Positions 28,305-38,253 of a stretch of 49,814 bases of DNA are shown here, one piece after another. How positions within the stretch are numbered: position 1 is the first letter of the stretch; each line of letters starts with the position of its first letter. Source of the stretch: DATFMH01 sp035267045. GTDB taxonomy: Bacteria; Bacteroidota; Rhodothermia; Balneolales; DATFMH01. Below the pieces are notes generated by a model. It did no database searches, was not told the origin of the DNA, and saw nothing but the letters and a program-made list of their open reading frames with translations. Location: contig DATFMH010000093.1 in the NCBI GenBank assembly GCA_035267045.1, forward strand, positions 1 to 49,814, read 5' to 3'. Both the position numbers and the translations under genes were made by a program.

Positions 28305-28771
28305 AATTAGCACTCATTGCAGCTCATTCGGAAAATTTAGTTATTGGTAAGGATAATTCCATTCCCTGGCATTATTCAGAAGATCTAAAACGTTTCAAAA
28401 GATTGACGATAGGACATACTATCGTTATGGGGCGCAAGACATATGAAAGTATTGGATCCAAACCCTTACCAGGCCGGGAGAATATCGTTATCTCACGGAC
28501 CAGAAATTATGACAATGTAACTTGTTTCACATCTCTTGAAACGGCATATAAATATTTGAAAAATAAAGATATAGTGTATATAATAGGAGGTGCACAGTTA
28601 TACCGCGAATCACTGCCAAATGCGGATATGCTTGTCATCACTGTTGTTCATAAAAAAGTGGATGGTGATGTATATTTTCCGGAATACCGAGATCAAATCA
28701 GTACCGTATGGGAGGAGATTTCAAGAGAGGAAAAACCTGATTATACCTTTATTGATTACAAAAGGAAATAA
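28301..28771 (+). CDS. folA: Dihydrofolate reductase
   Basis: Regenerates tetrahydrofolate after ThyA, 156 residues. It has the IGKDNSIPWHYSEDLKRFK segment with the catalytic acid Asp28, TIVMGRKTYESIG for NADPH binding, LPGRENIVISR and YIIGGAQLY. The ATG overlaps the thyA stop by four bases. Confidence 0.96.
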   Translation: MKLALIAAHSENLVIGKDNSIPWHYSEDLKRFKRLTIGHTIVMGRKTYESIGSKPLPGRENIVISRTRNYDNVTCFTSLETAYKYLKNKDIVYIIGGAQLYRESLPNADMLVITVVHKKVDGDVYFPEYRDQISTVWEEISREEKPDYTFIDYKRK

Positions 28772-29139
28772 GATATACCCTAAAACCTAAATATTTTGAT
28801 AAACAAATTGTAGATATACGGGTAATTATAAATGTAAGAAATAACGATAATAAAATAAGAATACATAAATTAACAGTTACAATTTGCATTTAATGTGTTA
28901 TTTTTTTTTAATATAGAAAGCACTTCATTAAAAATAATATAATCTTAAGAGAGTCGCAGCAAAATCAAGCTATAAAATATAAGATATGGCAGCATAAAAT
29001 GGATACATGTCTCTTCTATATAATTTGAGCACTAATAAAAATGACATATAGAAAAGTTATTTGGCCATGACATAACAAACCATATAAATATCACCAACGT
29101 ATAGTAATGCTCTAATATACTGGGGGATCATTGCTTAAA
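28772..29139. other. AT-rich gene-free gap before signalling block
   Basis: 368 bases with no convincing ORF, no terminator hairpin after folA and no repeat that I can see. It presumably carries the promoter of the sensor kinase gene; a GGGGG run lies at 29122-29126. It also marks the transition from core genes to the more AT-rich signalling and polysaccharide region. Confidence 0.5.
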
Positions 29140-32100
29140 ATGTTACAAAATAATAATATTGGCCTATACGGGTTTTTTGTACTATTACTCGTCTTGTTAC
29201 CGGTTTGTGTTCTTGGACAGGGGTATAATGCTCAAATGTTTGACAATCAGGAGTATGACCTGCCGTCTAATAATATACGTACCATTTTGCGTGATAAGGA
29301 GGGATATATATGGATAGGGACAGATGCCGGGCTCGTACGTTATGACGGTTATACATTAGATGTATTTGAAGATCAATTACCAAGTCATTTTGTTAAAGAT
29401 ATTATCGAAATTCAGGATGATGATCTGCTTGTGGCTACAGATCTGGGATTGATCAGTATTCATAAAACGAAAAAAGGCCCGGTTTTCAGGAAACTGATCA
29501 ATGGCAATATTCAACTGACGGATTCCACACTTTACTATCCCCAAAAATTATATCAGGATAAAAATGATATTCTTTGGATAGCGGAAAAAAATACCGTTGT
29601 TAGATATCAAGATCATCGTTTTAAAAGATATCTGTTTAAGAGTAAGTATGTTACAGATAATAACCTTCGTTCTTTTATGTTTATTGAGTGCCAAAACGGA
29701 CCTATGATATTAGCTTCTCATACAGGATATTTCTTTGTATATGATTCAACTAAAGATCAATTCAAGCCTGTATCATCACCTAAGATTTTCAATCCATCAG
29801 CCAAAGTAAAAATTAATAGTTTAGTGAAGCAGCAAGGGGGATGGATTTGGGTTGGTACAAATCAGGGATTATATCGTTTTAAGCCGGAGAATGGCCGTTT
29901 TTTTGCACATTGGGAGCTAATAAAAAATATACCGAATGTATCCAGTATCTCCCGGCAACAAAATAATGTTTCCTATATAGGAACATGGCTCGATGGGATG
30001 TATAGCGTTGTTCAGTACGGTAACAAGTTTGACTGCAAACTTATTAATGAAGTGGCGCATTATTCAGTTAACGATTTGGATAATGATATAGATAAAGGTA
30101 TTTGGATAGCGTCTGACCATGGATTTGCATTATTAAAACCAAATTTTTTCCTGGTAGCCAAAGTAAAATCACGTTTAAATTTTATTAATTCTATACGCAA
30201 GGATACGGATGGTTCTATTTATAAATCGGATGAATTTGGAGTTTATCGTTTAAGAATTGGTGATGACCCAACTAAACCAATAATAAATAAGATAATATCA
30301 GCCCCGCCTAATGTACGTTTTTCCAGTCTTGCCGTTCAGGGTGATGATCTTTATGTGGGAACTCGAGACGGAAAAGTTCTGTGGTATAAAAATCAAAAAT
30401 TTTATAAACAGATTTATGCAGATAGTGATAATAAGAGCTTAATAAAGTATTTAGCCGTTCAGGAACCAAACAAGATCTGGATAAGCCAGGTGGATCATGC
30501 AAAATTACTTATGCTTGATAATGCAAGTGAATCACATGATTATGGTGAAAATAAAGGGATTGATAGCAGAGTCCATGTAATAAAATTAGATAGGCGAAAT
30601 AGTTTAATTGTGGGTGGCGAAGGTAATGGAAGTTATCTTTACAGATACAATTCAGAAAAAGACGTTTTCGATAATCTGAGTATTTATTTACCAGATAGTT
30701 TGTTTACCCGAAAGAAAAATAAAGTCATCGTAAATGATATTTGCTACGATGATGACAATAATCTATACCTTGCCACCAATATCGGTTTGCTTGAATTTAC
30801 ATCGGAACCGGGGGGTAGTTATGCTTTTACAAAATTAATTGTCGACGATTATATAAAATCCGTTAAAGTAGATGATAGTAATAATATCTGGATGGGAACC
30901 GAAAGCGGTTTATATTATTATAGTGATGGACAGTTAACCCGTTATGGTAAAGAAGATGGTCTGCCCGGATTAAATCTTTCCTATCATGCATTGGTCATGG
31001 ATAAAAACCATCGATTATGGGTTGGAACGAGTCAAGGCCTTGCATTTTCAAGGCAGCCAATCGCTAAACTAAAGAATACTCCGGAACCTGTTATTCAAAA
31101 GGTATGGGTAGATGATAAATCCATTATAACCCGGCATAATGAACGATTGGAATTATCTACCGATTCGAAGCTGCGTATTAAGATGTCTTCATTTATCTAT
31201 CCCACTGATAAAGTCCATTTCAAAGTTACTATCATTGGAAATAAGCAAAATAAAATTTACAGTATCAGAAATACGACTGATGATATCCATATACCTTTTT
31301 ATAATCTTGGAAAATTTATTGTCAGTATACAGAGTTATCAATCAGGGTATCTTTGGAGTCATCCCACTTATTTCTATGTATCTATAATCAGGCCATGGTA
31401 TTACAGGTGGTGGTCAGTATTAATGTATGGTATATTTTTGATTACAGTAGGTTATTTATCATACAATTTTATCCAGTCAAAAAAAGAACGGGACGCCCAA
31501 TTACGATATTATCAACGCAGGGATAAGATGATGCGCAAGATAATGGATGTAATGCCATTCTTTGTGCATGTGAGAGATAAGACAGGCCGATATCTTTATA
31601 GTAACAAAGCAACAGCCGCTATATATGGTACAACTCCGAAACAGATGGAGGGGAAAACAGATGAAGATTTCATTGAAAATGAAGAAGATCTAAAGAAAAT
31701 TAAAGAGAGGGATTTTGAAGTTTTCCAAAAAGGGGACCTTTTAACTTACTATGATAAATATAATTTAAAGGGCAAAAATATTTATCTGCATATATCAAAA
31801 TTACCGTACAAGCTGGATGACGATGATCATGATGTGATTTTAGGTGTATCGATGGATGTTACATCCCTGTTTAAAGCAAGAGAGGAACTAAAACAAAGTG
31901 AAGAGCGATTCAGGATTCTCTCGGATGCGGCATTTGAAGGTATCCTGATATTGGATAATGGGAAAATCATTGATACAAACAAGAAAATACTGGAATTATC
32001 AGGATATACAAGAGTTGAGGTCATTGGAAAAGTAGCATGGGGATTTGTTCCGGATGAGGAACAAAATATAGTAAAAGAGCATATTTTAAACGAAGAATCA

Positions 32101-33036
32101 AGTTCATATGAAACGGAATTTGTGAATAAGAATGATTACCGCATACCCATCGAAGTGTATGGACGTTCATATATACATCACGATCGCAAGTTGCGGATTG
32201 CCATAATCAGAGATATAACGGAACGTAAAAAGTCGGAAGAAGAATTAAAAAGGTATGCCCATAAGTTAGAGAAAAGCAATAGGGAATTGGAAGATTTTGC
32301 ATATGTGGTATCACACGATTTACAAGAACCATTACGTAAAATCAGGGCCTTCGGGGATATTTTTATCAATGAACTTGGAATACATTTGAGTGAATACGGT
32401 AAGTTTTATATCGAAAGAATGATGGATGCAGCTGACCGTATGCGTAATCTAATTGATGATTTATTAGATTACTCTCGTATTACGACGAAAGCGAAGCCTT
32501 ATGAACATCTGAGTTTAAATAATATAGTTGAATATGTATTAACAGATCTGGAATTACGTATTAAAGAAAGTAATGCAGAAATAAATATTGGACAGCTGCC
32601 CGAAATTAACGCTGATCCGGTACAGATGCGTCAATTATTTCAGAATCTGATAGGTAATGCTTTAAAATTCACAAGAGAGGGTGTGAAACCTGTTATAGAG
32701 ATTGAGTGTAAATATAGAAATATGATCGCTCAACCAAACGAGCACAATGGAATACAGTATAATTGCTGTATTATTATCCGTGACAATGGAATTGGTTTTG
32801 ATCAAAAATATGCCAAACGCATATTTAATGTGTTTGAACGTCTTCATTCACGTAGTGAATATGAAGGTTCGGGTATGGGTTTAGCTATTTGCCAAAAAAT
32901 AATTGAAAGGCATAACGGCCGGATAAGCGTAGAGAGTAAAGAAGGTGCAGGAACTACATTTACGATAGAGTTACCGGTTAAGCACAAAGAGAACAGTGCA
33001 AATATAAAAACTGATATAAAAATTAAACATTATTAA
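29140..33036 (+). CDS. Reg_prop two-propeller PAS sensor histidine kinase
   Basis: Large sensor kinase, 1298 residues from ATG 29140 (a TTG at 29131 is the alternative). A signal/anchor helix ends at VCVLGQ. A periplasmic region (~30-745) is built of repeated Reg_prop strands such as IWIGTDAGLVRYD, IWVGTNQGLYRF, IWMGTESGLYYY and LWVGTSQGLAFS, the pattern of two seven-bladed propellers plus a Y_Y_Y domain. A membrane helix lies at ~757-777, then two PAS domains. HisKA carries the phospho-acceptor His1059 in SHDLQEPLRK, and HATPase_c contains DNGIGFD and GSGMGLAICQKI. Unlike the Bacteroides hybrid systems there is no receiver or AraC domain. The SHDLQEPL box is the type that partners Rcp-like receivers, and one follows directly. 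The ligand is unknown. Confidence 0.92.
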   Translation: MLQNNNIGLYGFFVLLLVLLPVCVLGQGYNAQMFDNQEYDLPSNNIRTILRDKEGYIWIGTDAGLVRYDGYTLDVFEDQLPSHFVKDIIEIQDDDLLVATDLGLISIHKTKKGPVFRKLINGNIQLTDSTLYYPQKLYQDKNDILWIAEKNTVVRYQDHRFKRYLFKSKYVTDNNLRSFMFIECQNGPMILASHTGYFFVYDSTKDQFKPVSSPKIFNPSAKVKINSLVKQQGGWIWVGTNQGLYRFKPENGRFFAHWELIKNIPNVSSISRQQNNVSYIGTWLDGMYSVVQYGNKFDCKLINEVAHYSVNDLDNDIDKGIWIASDHGFALLKPNFFLVAKVKSRLNFINSIRKDTDGSIYKSDEFGVYRLRIGDDPTKPIINKIISAPPNVRFSSLAVQGDDLYVGTRDGKVLWYKNQKFYKQIYADSDNKSLIKYLAVQEPNKIWISQVDHAKLLMLDNASESHDYGENKGIDSRVHVIKLDRRNSLIVGGEGNGSYLYRYNSEKDVFDNLSIYLPDSLFTRKKNKVIVNDICYDDDNNLYLATNIGLLEFTSEPGGSYAFTKLIVDDYIKSVKVDDSNNIWMGTESGLYYYSDGQLTRYGKEDGLPGLNLSYHALVMDKNHRLWVGTSQGLAFSRQPIAKLKNTPEPVIQKVWVDDKSIITRHNERLELSTDSKLRIKMSSFIYPTDKVHFKVTIIGNKQNKIYSIRNTTDDIHIPFYNLGKFIVSIQSYQSGYLWSHPTYFYVSIIRPWYYRWWSVLMYGIFLITVGYLSYNFIQSKKERDAQLRYYQRRDKMMRKIMDVMPFFVHVRDKTGRYLYSNKATAAIYGTTPKQMEGKTDEDFIENEEDLKKIKERDFEVFQKGDLLTYYDKYNLKGKNIYLHISKLPYKLDDDDHDVILGVSMDVTSLFKAREELKQSEERFRILSDAAFEGILILDNGKIIDTNKKILELSGYTRVEVIGKVAWGFVPDEEQNIVKEHILNEESSSYETEFVNKNDYRIPIEVYGRSYIHHDRKLRIAIIRDITERKKSEEELKRYAHKLEKSNRELEDFAYVVSHDLQEPLRKIRAFGDIFINELGIHLSEYGKFYIERMMDAADRMRNLIDDLLDYSRITTKAKPYEHLSLNNIVEYVLTDLELRIKESNAEINIGQLPEINADPVQMRQLFQNLIGNALKFTREGVKPVIEIECKYRNMIAQPNEHNGIQYNCCIIIRDNGIGFDQKYAKRIFNVFERLHSRSEYEGSGMGLAICQKIIERHNGRISVESKEGAGTTFTIELPVKHKENSANIKTDIKIKHY

Positions 33037-33073
33037 TTATTTCCAGCACAATGAGTTATTCTGGGACCTACTT

Positions 33074-33520
33074 ATGCAAAATAAACCATTAACCATTTTA
33101 ATGGCAGATGATGATCCGGAAGATCGGATGTTAACACATCTTGCATTGGAAAAATGTAAATTTAAAAGCGATTTTCGCCATGTCTGTGATGGTGAAGAGC
33201 TTTTAGATTATTTATATCAAAGAGGAAAATATAAGGATCCCGGTACAGCCCCAAAACCATTATTTATATTACTCGATTTGCACATGCCCCGGAAGAATGG
33301 AATTGAAGTTCTTGAGATTATTAAAAAAGATGCCGAAGTCAGACACATTCCGGTAGTTATATTAACCTCATCCGATAGGTATGAAGATATCATCAATACC
33401 TATAATCTGGGTGTTAACTCATATATCAAAAAACAAGAAAAATTCGAAGCATTTGTTGAAGAATTAGCTATTATCGGAAAATACTGGTTCGATATTGTTC
33501 GATTACCCAAAAGAGATTAA
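33074..33520 (+). CDS. Single-domain response regulator (CheY/Rcp1-like)
   Basis: 148 residues, one receiver domain only. It has the acidic pocket DDDPED (12-17), phospho-acceptor Asp68 in LLDLHMP, Thr98 in ILTSSD and Lys119 near SYIKK. The long loop after the second helix (GKYKDPGTAPKP) is typical of Rcp1-type regulators that serve phytochrome-like kinases with the SHDLQEPL box. It has no output domain and probably acts by protein contact or as a relay to the next hybrid kinase. It lies 37 bases after the propeller kinase. Confidence 0.93.
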   Translation: MQNKPLTILMADDDPEDRMLTHLALEKCKFKSDFRHVCDGEELLDYLYQRGKYKDPGTAPKPLFILLDLHMPRKNGIEVLEIIKKDAEVRHIPVVILTSSDRYEDIINTYNLGVNSYIKKQEKFEAFVEELAIIGKYWFDIVRLPKRD

Positions 33521-33524
33521 GCAG

Positions 33525-36500
33525 ATGGAAAAGCAACCCCAGGAATTTGTAGATGAGATAAGCATTCTTTTGATTGACGATGACAAGGATGAATATATCA
33601 TTATAAGTTCATTATTAGATCGTATTAAGGATATGGAATATCGTCTCGAGTGGATTCCCGATTATCAGCATGCGTTAGCTGAAATGATCAGGAATCGATT
33701 TGATATCTATCTCATAGATTATCGCTTGGGTAGTGATAATGGACTGGAATTAATGAGAGAAGCCCGTTTAAAAGGATGTTACGGTCCTAAAATATTATTA
33801 ACAGGACAGGGTGACAGGGAAATAGATATCGCGGCCATGAAAGCGGGTGCGTCTGATTATATGTTAAAAAATCAGTTGCACGCCCAATTATTGGAACGTT
33901 CCATTCGCTATGCCATCGAACGGAGAAAATCACAATTAGCCCTACAGGAGAGCGAGGAGCGTTATCGGGATCTGTTAGATAATGCCAACGATATGATCGT
34001 CAATATGGATCCCCAAGGTGGGTTTATATATGTAAATAACGTTTGGTTTAAAACACTTAATTATGGTGAATCAGAGTCCCGGAAAATGAATATTTTGGAT
34101 ATTATTTATCCGGATCAAAAAAGAGAATTCCAGGATGTTTACAAAGATCTGCTATCTGGCAAAAATATAGAACTGTTAGAGACAGCTTTTATAACTAAAC
34201 AAGGTTTAAAAGTTGATGTGCAGGGAAATCTTAACAGTAAATATGATTCAAGTGGTGACATCATTTCAATAAGGGCTATATTCAGGGATGTCAGTGCACG
34301 TCGAAAGGCTGAACGTGAAAGAGACCGTATCTTTGAATTATCACGTGATTTAATTGCGATCTTGAATTATGAAGGGGAATTCATTGATTTAAACCCATCG
34401 TGGACCCGTGTACTTGGTTATGATATTTCAAACATTGCAATTCAAAACATATTAAAGTTAATTCATCCGGACGATATACATCTTATACGAAGGAAGATTA
34501 AAAAACTAAAAGAGAATATTCCTGTCCATCCAATAGAAATACGTTTTAAAAGAGAAGACAGCAGCTATAAATGGTTTTCATTAAGTATAACCCTGGAAGA
34601 AAAGGAAAAAAGATTATATATATTCGCCCGTGATATAACGGATATAAAAAAATCACAAATTGAACTTGAAGAAAGTGAAAAAAGGTATCGTAACCTGATA
34701 GAGTATAATCGGGGATTGATATTTACCCACGATTTATCCGGAAAAATATTATCGGTGAATAAGGCCGTGTCTGAGACAATTGGGTATTCTGTTGACGATA
34801 TGGTTGGACAAAATCTTGAAAAATATTTTTTTCCGGAAGACAAGCGAAAATTGAATAGGTATCTGGCTAATATTAGAAAAAAAAGGGTTGTTCATGGTAC
34901 CATTGATTTAAAAAACCGTGAAGGTCAGCTCATTACTCTGGCGTATCGAAATTTTAAATATAAACAGCACGGTGGTATCGAATATATTATTGGCAATGCT
35001 CAGGATATTACTGACCGTGTACTTGCCGAAAAAGCTTTAATGCGTGAACGACAACAACTTCGTGATACTATTGAAAACGCTCCGGTACCAATGGCTCTGT
35101 TGGATAACGATTTAAAGTTTATTACCTGCAGTAAAAGATGGCTGGTGGATTACAAACCCAAACATGTAAAATCGATTATTGGTAATACCTATTTTGAATT
35201 GTATCCCTGGCTTGATTCTAAATGGGTTCAATATATGCACCGTTGTCTGGATGGGGAAATATTATCAAAATCGGAAGATATCTTTAACTTGCCTAATAAC
35301 GGGTATATATATATCCGATGGGCAATGCATCCATGGAGAGATAAAAAGGGAGATGTGAATGGCGTCATTATTGTGGCTGAAAGGATTGACGATCTTGTAA
35401 AAGCCCGTAATGAGGCTGAATTGGCTAATAAGGCCAAATCAACTTTTCTGGCAAATGTGACCCACGAGTTAAGGACACCGCTAAACGCTATTCTGGGGTA
35501 TTCACAGATTTTGGCTAAAGATCAATCCATTACAGAATATCAGAAAGAATATATAGACAATATGTATCGGAGTGGGATGCATTTGTTAAATATGATTAAT
35601 GATATCCTCGATTTGTCGAAAATAGAAGCCGGTAAGACAGAGATCAACCTCGAAGATGTGAACTTGCATGATCTGTTGGATGAAATTTATAATCTTTTCA
35701 TTTTGAGAAGCCGTGAAAAAGGCTTGGAATACCGGTTATATAAAAGTGAAAACCTTCCAATTTATATTCGAACCGATATTGGTAAATTAAGACAAATGCT
35801 AATCAATATTATTAGTAATTCCATGAAATACACCGATAATGGTAGTATAACCATTCATGTGAATGAAAATGGGGGGAAAAATAAACCCGGTTTTATACCA
35901 CTATGCATTTGTATAACGGATACCGGAATAGGAATACCTGAATCACAGTTGAATAATATTTTTGAGCCTTTTGTACAAGTTGCCGGTGAAAATAGTGAGG
36001 GTACAGGATTAGGCCTTTCTATTTCGAGGGGGCTTGCCCGATTGCTGGGTGGGGATATAATTGTAGAAAGTGAATGGAAGGTAGGTTCTGAATTTAAATT
36101 GTATTTACCTGTTAAAGCAGTTGATAAGCCGGCTATTTCGCTAAATAACAAATTCAGCAGGGTGAAAGCGATAGAGGGCGATGACGTTTATAGAGTATTA
36201 ATCGTAGACGATGTTGAATATAACCGGACCGTTTTGCGAGTGATGCTGTCTCAAGTGGGTTTTGAGTGTGAAGAAGTCTCAAGTGGTAGTGAAGCAATTA
36301 CGAAGTGTGAGATATTTAAGCCCAATATCATATTTATTGATAAACACTTATCAGATACAAACGGGATTGAAGTCATGAAAAAGATTCGGGCAATGGATAC
36401 CATGTCTGATACAGTAATATTCGCCCTATCTGCAAGTGGGGTTGGAGATTCAAGATCAAGTTATATCAATATGGGCTTTAATGATTTTCTGCGTAAACCT

Positions 36501-36821
36501 TTTACCGAGGAAGAAATATTTGAACTGATCCATAAGCATACTAACGTTCATTATATTTTCGAAGATGAACAAATGGAAGAAAAAACCATCACAGAGATAA
36601 TCCAGGATACCATTCGGGAAATAGAAAAACTACCGGAGGAGCTAAAAACGAATTTAAAAGACGCTCTTGAATGGCAGGATATGGAGGAATTAAACTGGCT
36701 GGTTAAAGGCATGGAAAAAGTAACCAATGAAAATAATATAGCAGCGAAGCGTATTAAAAATGCCGTACACCGTTCGGATTACTTTTTTATTACCATGTTG
36801 AATAAATCCATGAATAACTAA
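33525..36821 (+). CDS. Hybrid histidine kinase REC-PAS(x4)-HisKA-HATPase-REC
   Basis: 1098 residues with no membrane helix, so cytoplasmic. An N-terminal receiver (Asp65 in YLIDYRLGS) is followed by four PAS-like units, each starting with an ESEERYR- or DTIENAP-type lead. HisKA has His647 in VTHELRTPLNAIL. HATPase_c contains DTGIGIPESQ and GTGLGLSISRGLA. A second receiver follows (Asp939 in FIDKHLSDTNG), and then a ~100-residue helical tail. The second receiver lacks the usual Met-Pro after the Asp. The tail has no HPt-like histidine motif that I can see. I chose ATG 33525 over an upstream TTG overlapping the previous gene. It could receive phosphate from the adjacent kinase through its N-terminal receiver. 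Confidence 0.92.
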   Translation: MEKQPQEFVDEISILLIDDDKDEYIIISSLLDRIKDMEYRLEWIPDYQHALAEMIRNRFDIYLIDYRLGSDNGLELMREARLKGCYGPKILLTGQGDREIDIAAMKAGASDYMLKNQLHAQLLERSIRYAIERRKSQLALQESEERYRDLLDNANDMIVNMDPQGGFIYVNNVWFKTLNYGESESRKMNILDIIYPDQKREFQDVYKDLLSGKNIELLETAFITKQGLKVDVQGNLNSKYDSSGDIISIRAIFRDVSARRKAERERDRIFELSRDLIAILNYEGEFIDLNPSWTRVLGYDISNIAIQNILKLIHPDDIHLIRRKIKKLKENIPVHPIEIRFKREDSSYKWFSLSITLEEKEKRLYIFARDITDIKKSQIELEESEKRYRNLIEYNRGLIFTHDLSGKILSVNKAVSETIGYSVDDMVGQNLEKYFFPEDKRKLNRYLANIRKKRVVHGTIDLKNREGQLITLAYRNFKYKQHGGIEYIIGNAQDITDRVLAEKALMRERQQLRDTIENAPVPMALLDNDLKFITCSKRWLVDYKPKHVKSIIGNTYFELYPWLDSKWVQYMHRCLDGEILSKSEDIFNLPNNGYIYIRWAMHPWRDKKGDVNGVIIVAERIDDLVKARNEAELANKAKSTFLANVTHELRTPLNAILGYSQILAKDQSITEYQKEYIDNMYRSGMHLLNMINDILDLSKIEAGKTEINLEDVNLHDLLDEIYNLFILRSREKGLEYRLYKSENLPIYIRTDIGKLRQMLINIISNSMKYTDNGSITIHVNENGGKNKPGFIPLCICITDTGIGIPESQLNNIFEPFVQVAGENSEGTGLGLSISRGLARLLGGDIIVESEWKVGSEFKLYLPVKAVDKPAISLNNKFSRVKAIEGDDVYRVLIVDDVEYNRTVLRVMLSQVGFECEEVSSGSEAITKCEIFKPNIIFIDKHLSDTNGIEVMKKIRAMDTMSDTVIFALSASGVGDSRSSYINMGFNDFLRKPFTEEEIFELIHKHTNVHYIFEDEQMEEKTITEIIQDTIREIEKLPEELKTNLKDALEWQDMEELNWLVKGMEKVTNENNIAAKRIKNAVHRSDYFFITMLNKSMNN

Positions 36822-36885
36822 TCAGATAATATTATATCCAGATATATAATATCATTATGGTTATAAATTTAAAATATTTCCGATT

Positions 36886-38046
36886 ATGAATATTGAGAAG
36901 GAATCAACCACCATCCTGATAGTAGATGACACTCAACACAATGTTCAGGTTCTGTCACAATTAATAAGAGCTGCCGGGTATAGAGTTATTGCGGCATTTA
37001 ACGGTCGCGATGCATTAAATCTCGCTTCAAAGAGAAAACCGGATCTTATCTTATTAGATATTCTGATGCCGGATATGGACGGATTTAAAGTATGTGAGAT
37101 TTTTAAGAAGAATCCTGATTTGTGTGAGATACCGGTTATCTTTTTAAGTGCGCTCTCGGACGCGGAATCTAAAATCAAAGGGTTTAAAGCAGGGGGCATA
37201 GACTATATTACTAAGCCTTTTCACAGGGAAGAAGTGTTAGCTCGTATTGAGCTTCATTTGACACTTAAGAAGCTTGAGAAAGAGCGTAGAGAATACATAA
37301 AAGAACTAAAAAGAAGTGAAATAAACCTTAAGTCACTAAACAGGACAAAAGATGAGGTAATGCGAATAGTCAGCCACGATATTCGGAATCCTTTAACGGG
37401 TATCATCGGTGTTGCTAATATGATTCAGAATGAGGAAGATTTATCCAAGGGTGAGCTAAAAAATATGATGCAGATGATTGAGCGTAGTGGCAGAGAATTG
37501 CTTAAACTTGTAAATGATGTTCTGGAAGTTGATTTCGTTGAATCAGGTGGGATGAACCTTAATCTGGAGAAAGTTAATGTTTCGGATTTGATAAGTAAAA
37601 TTATCGAATTACATAAGTCATCGGCATACGCCAAGTCAATTGATCTGTTTGTTAATTTGGAGAATAAAATTCCCAGGGTACAAATGGATGTACAAAAAAT
37701 GAATCAGGTTTTAGGCAATTTGATATCCAATGCTTTAAAGTATACTCCGCTGGGTGGACAAATAGAGATAGATGTTGGGTATTGTTCTAAAAACGGTGAT
37801 CAGAAGCAGTCCGATGAGATAATTATCTCTGTTTGTGATAATGGCATAGGAATAAATGAAAATGATTTACCTGTAATATTTGAGCGGTATAATAAAATAA
37901 GGAGACCCGGAGTACATGGTGAAAAAGGTACAGGATTAGGACTAAATATTGTAAAACGTTTTGTTGAAATGCACAGAGGTAAAATTGAGGTTCAATCACA
38001 AAAAGGAGAAGGGACAGAATTCAAAATTACTCTCCCTGTCAATTAG
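36886..38046 (+). CDS. Response regulator-histidine kinase (REC-HisKA-HATPase)
   Basis: 386 residues, cytoplasmic. The receiver comes first (LIVDDTQHN, phospho-acceptor Asp58 in LLDILMPDMDG, Lys110 in ITKPF). A coiled coil follows, then HisKA with His164 in VSHDIRNPLTG and HATPase_c with CDNGIGI and GTGLGLNIVKRF. In this architecture the receiver gates the kinase of the same protein. It is the last signalling gene before the polysaccharide operon, 207 bases upstream of the first glycosyltransferase, which makes it a candidate regulator of that operon. The output partner is not evident. Confidence 0.92.
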   Translation: MNIEKESTTILIVDDTQHNVQVLSQLIRAAGYRVIAAFNGRDALNLASKRKPDLILLDILMPDMDGFKVCEIFKKNPDLCEIPVIFLSALSDAESKIKGFKAGGIDYITKPFHREEVLARIELHLTLKKLEKERREYIKELKRSEINLKSLNRTKDEVMRIVSHDIRNPLTGIIGVANMIQNEEDLSKGELKNMMQMIERSGRELLKLVNDVLEVDFVESGGMNLNLEKVNVSDLISKIIELHKSSAYAKSIDLFVNLENKIPRVQMDVQKMNQVLGNLISNALKYTPLGGQIEIDVGYCSKNGDQKQSDEIIISVCDNGIGINENDLPVIFERYNKIRRPGVHGEKGTGLGLNIVKRFVEMHRGKIEVQSQKGEGTEFKITLPVN

Positions 38047-38253
38047 TAACTTATTGAGTGAAGAAATTATTTTTAAGGGTTATGTAAAAGATATAAATGT
38101 AAATTAAATGATCTGTAAATATTATAAATACCTCTATTTCAAATGAATAGAGCCAATACCTTAGAAGAAATTAGATTATAAATAACTCACTAAGATCTCC
38201 GATAATATTGTCGCATTTTTAAAAGAAACAAATCTCAATTGACAATATTCATC
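38047..38253. promoter_or_regulatory. Upstream region of the Pel-like operon
   Basis: 207 AT-rich bases between the last kinase and the first glycosyltransferase. An inverted repeat CTCTATT (38132-38138) / AATAGAG (38146-38152) with a 7-base spacer is not followed by a T run, so it looks more like an operator or leader hairpin than a terminator. A promoter for the polysaccharide genes is expected here, but I could not assign the boxes. Confidence 0.4.

Noticed and set aside
29140..33036. Hybrid two-component system with AraC output for the propeller sensor
   Set aside because: The protein ends shortly after the HATPase domain, with no receiver or HTH.
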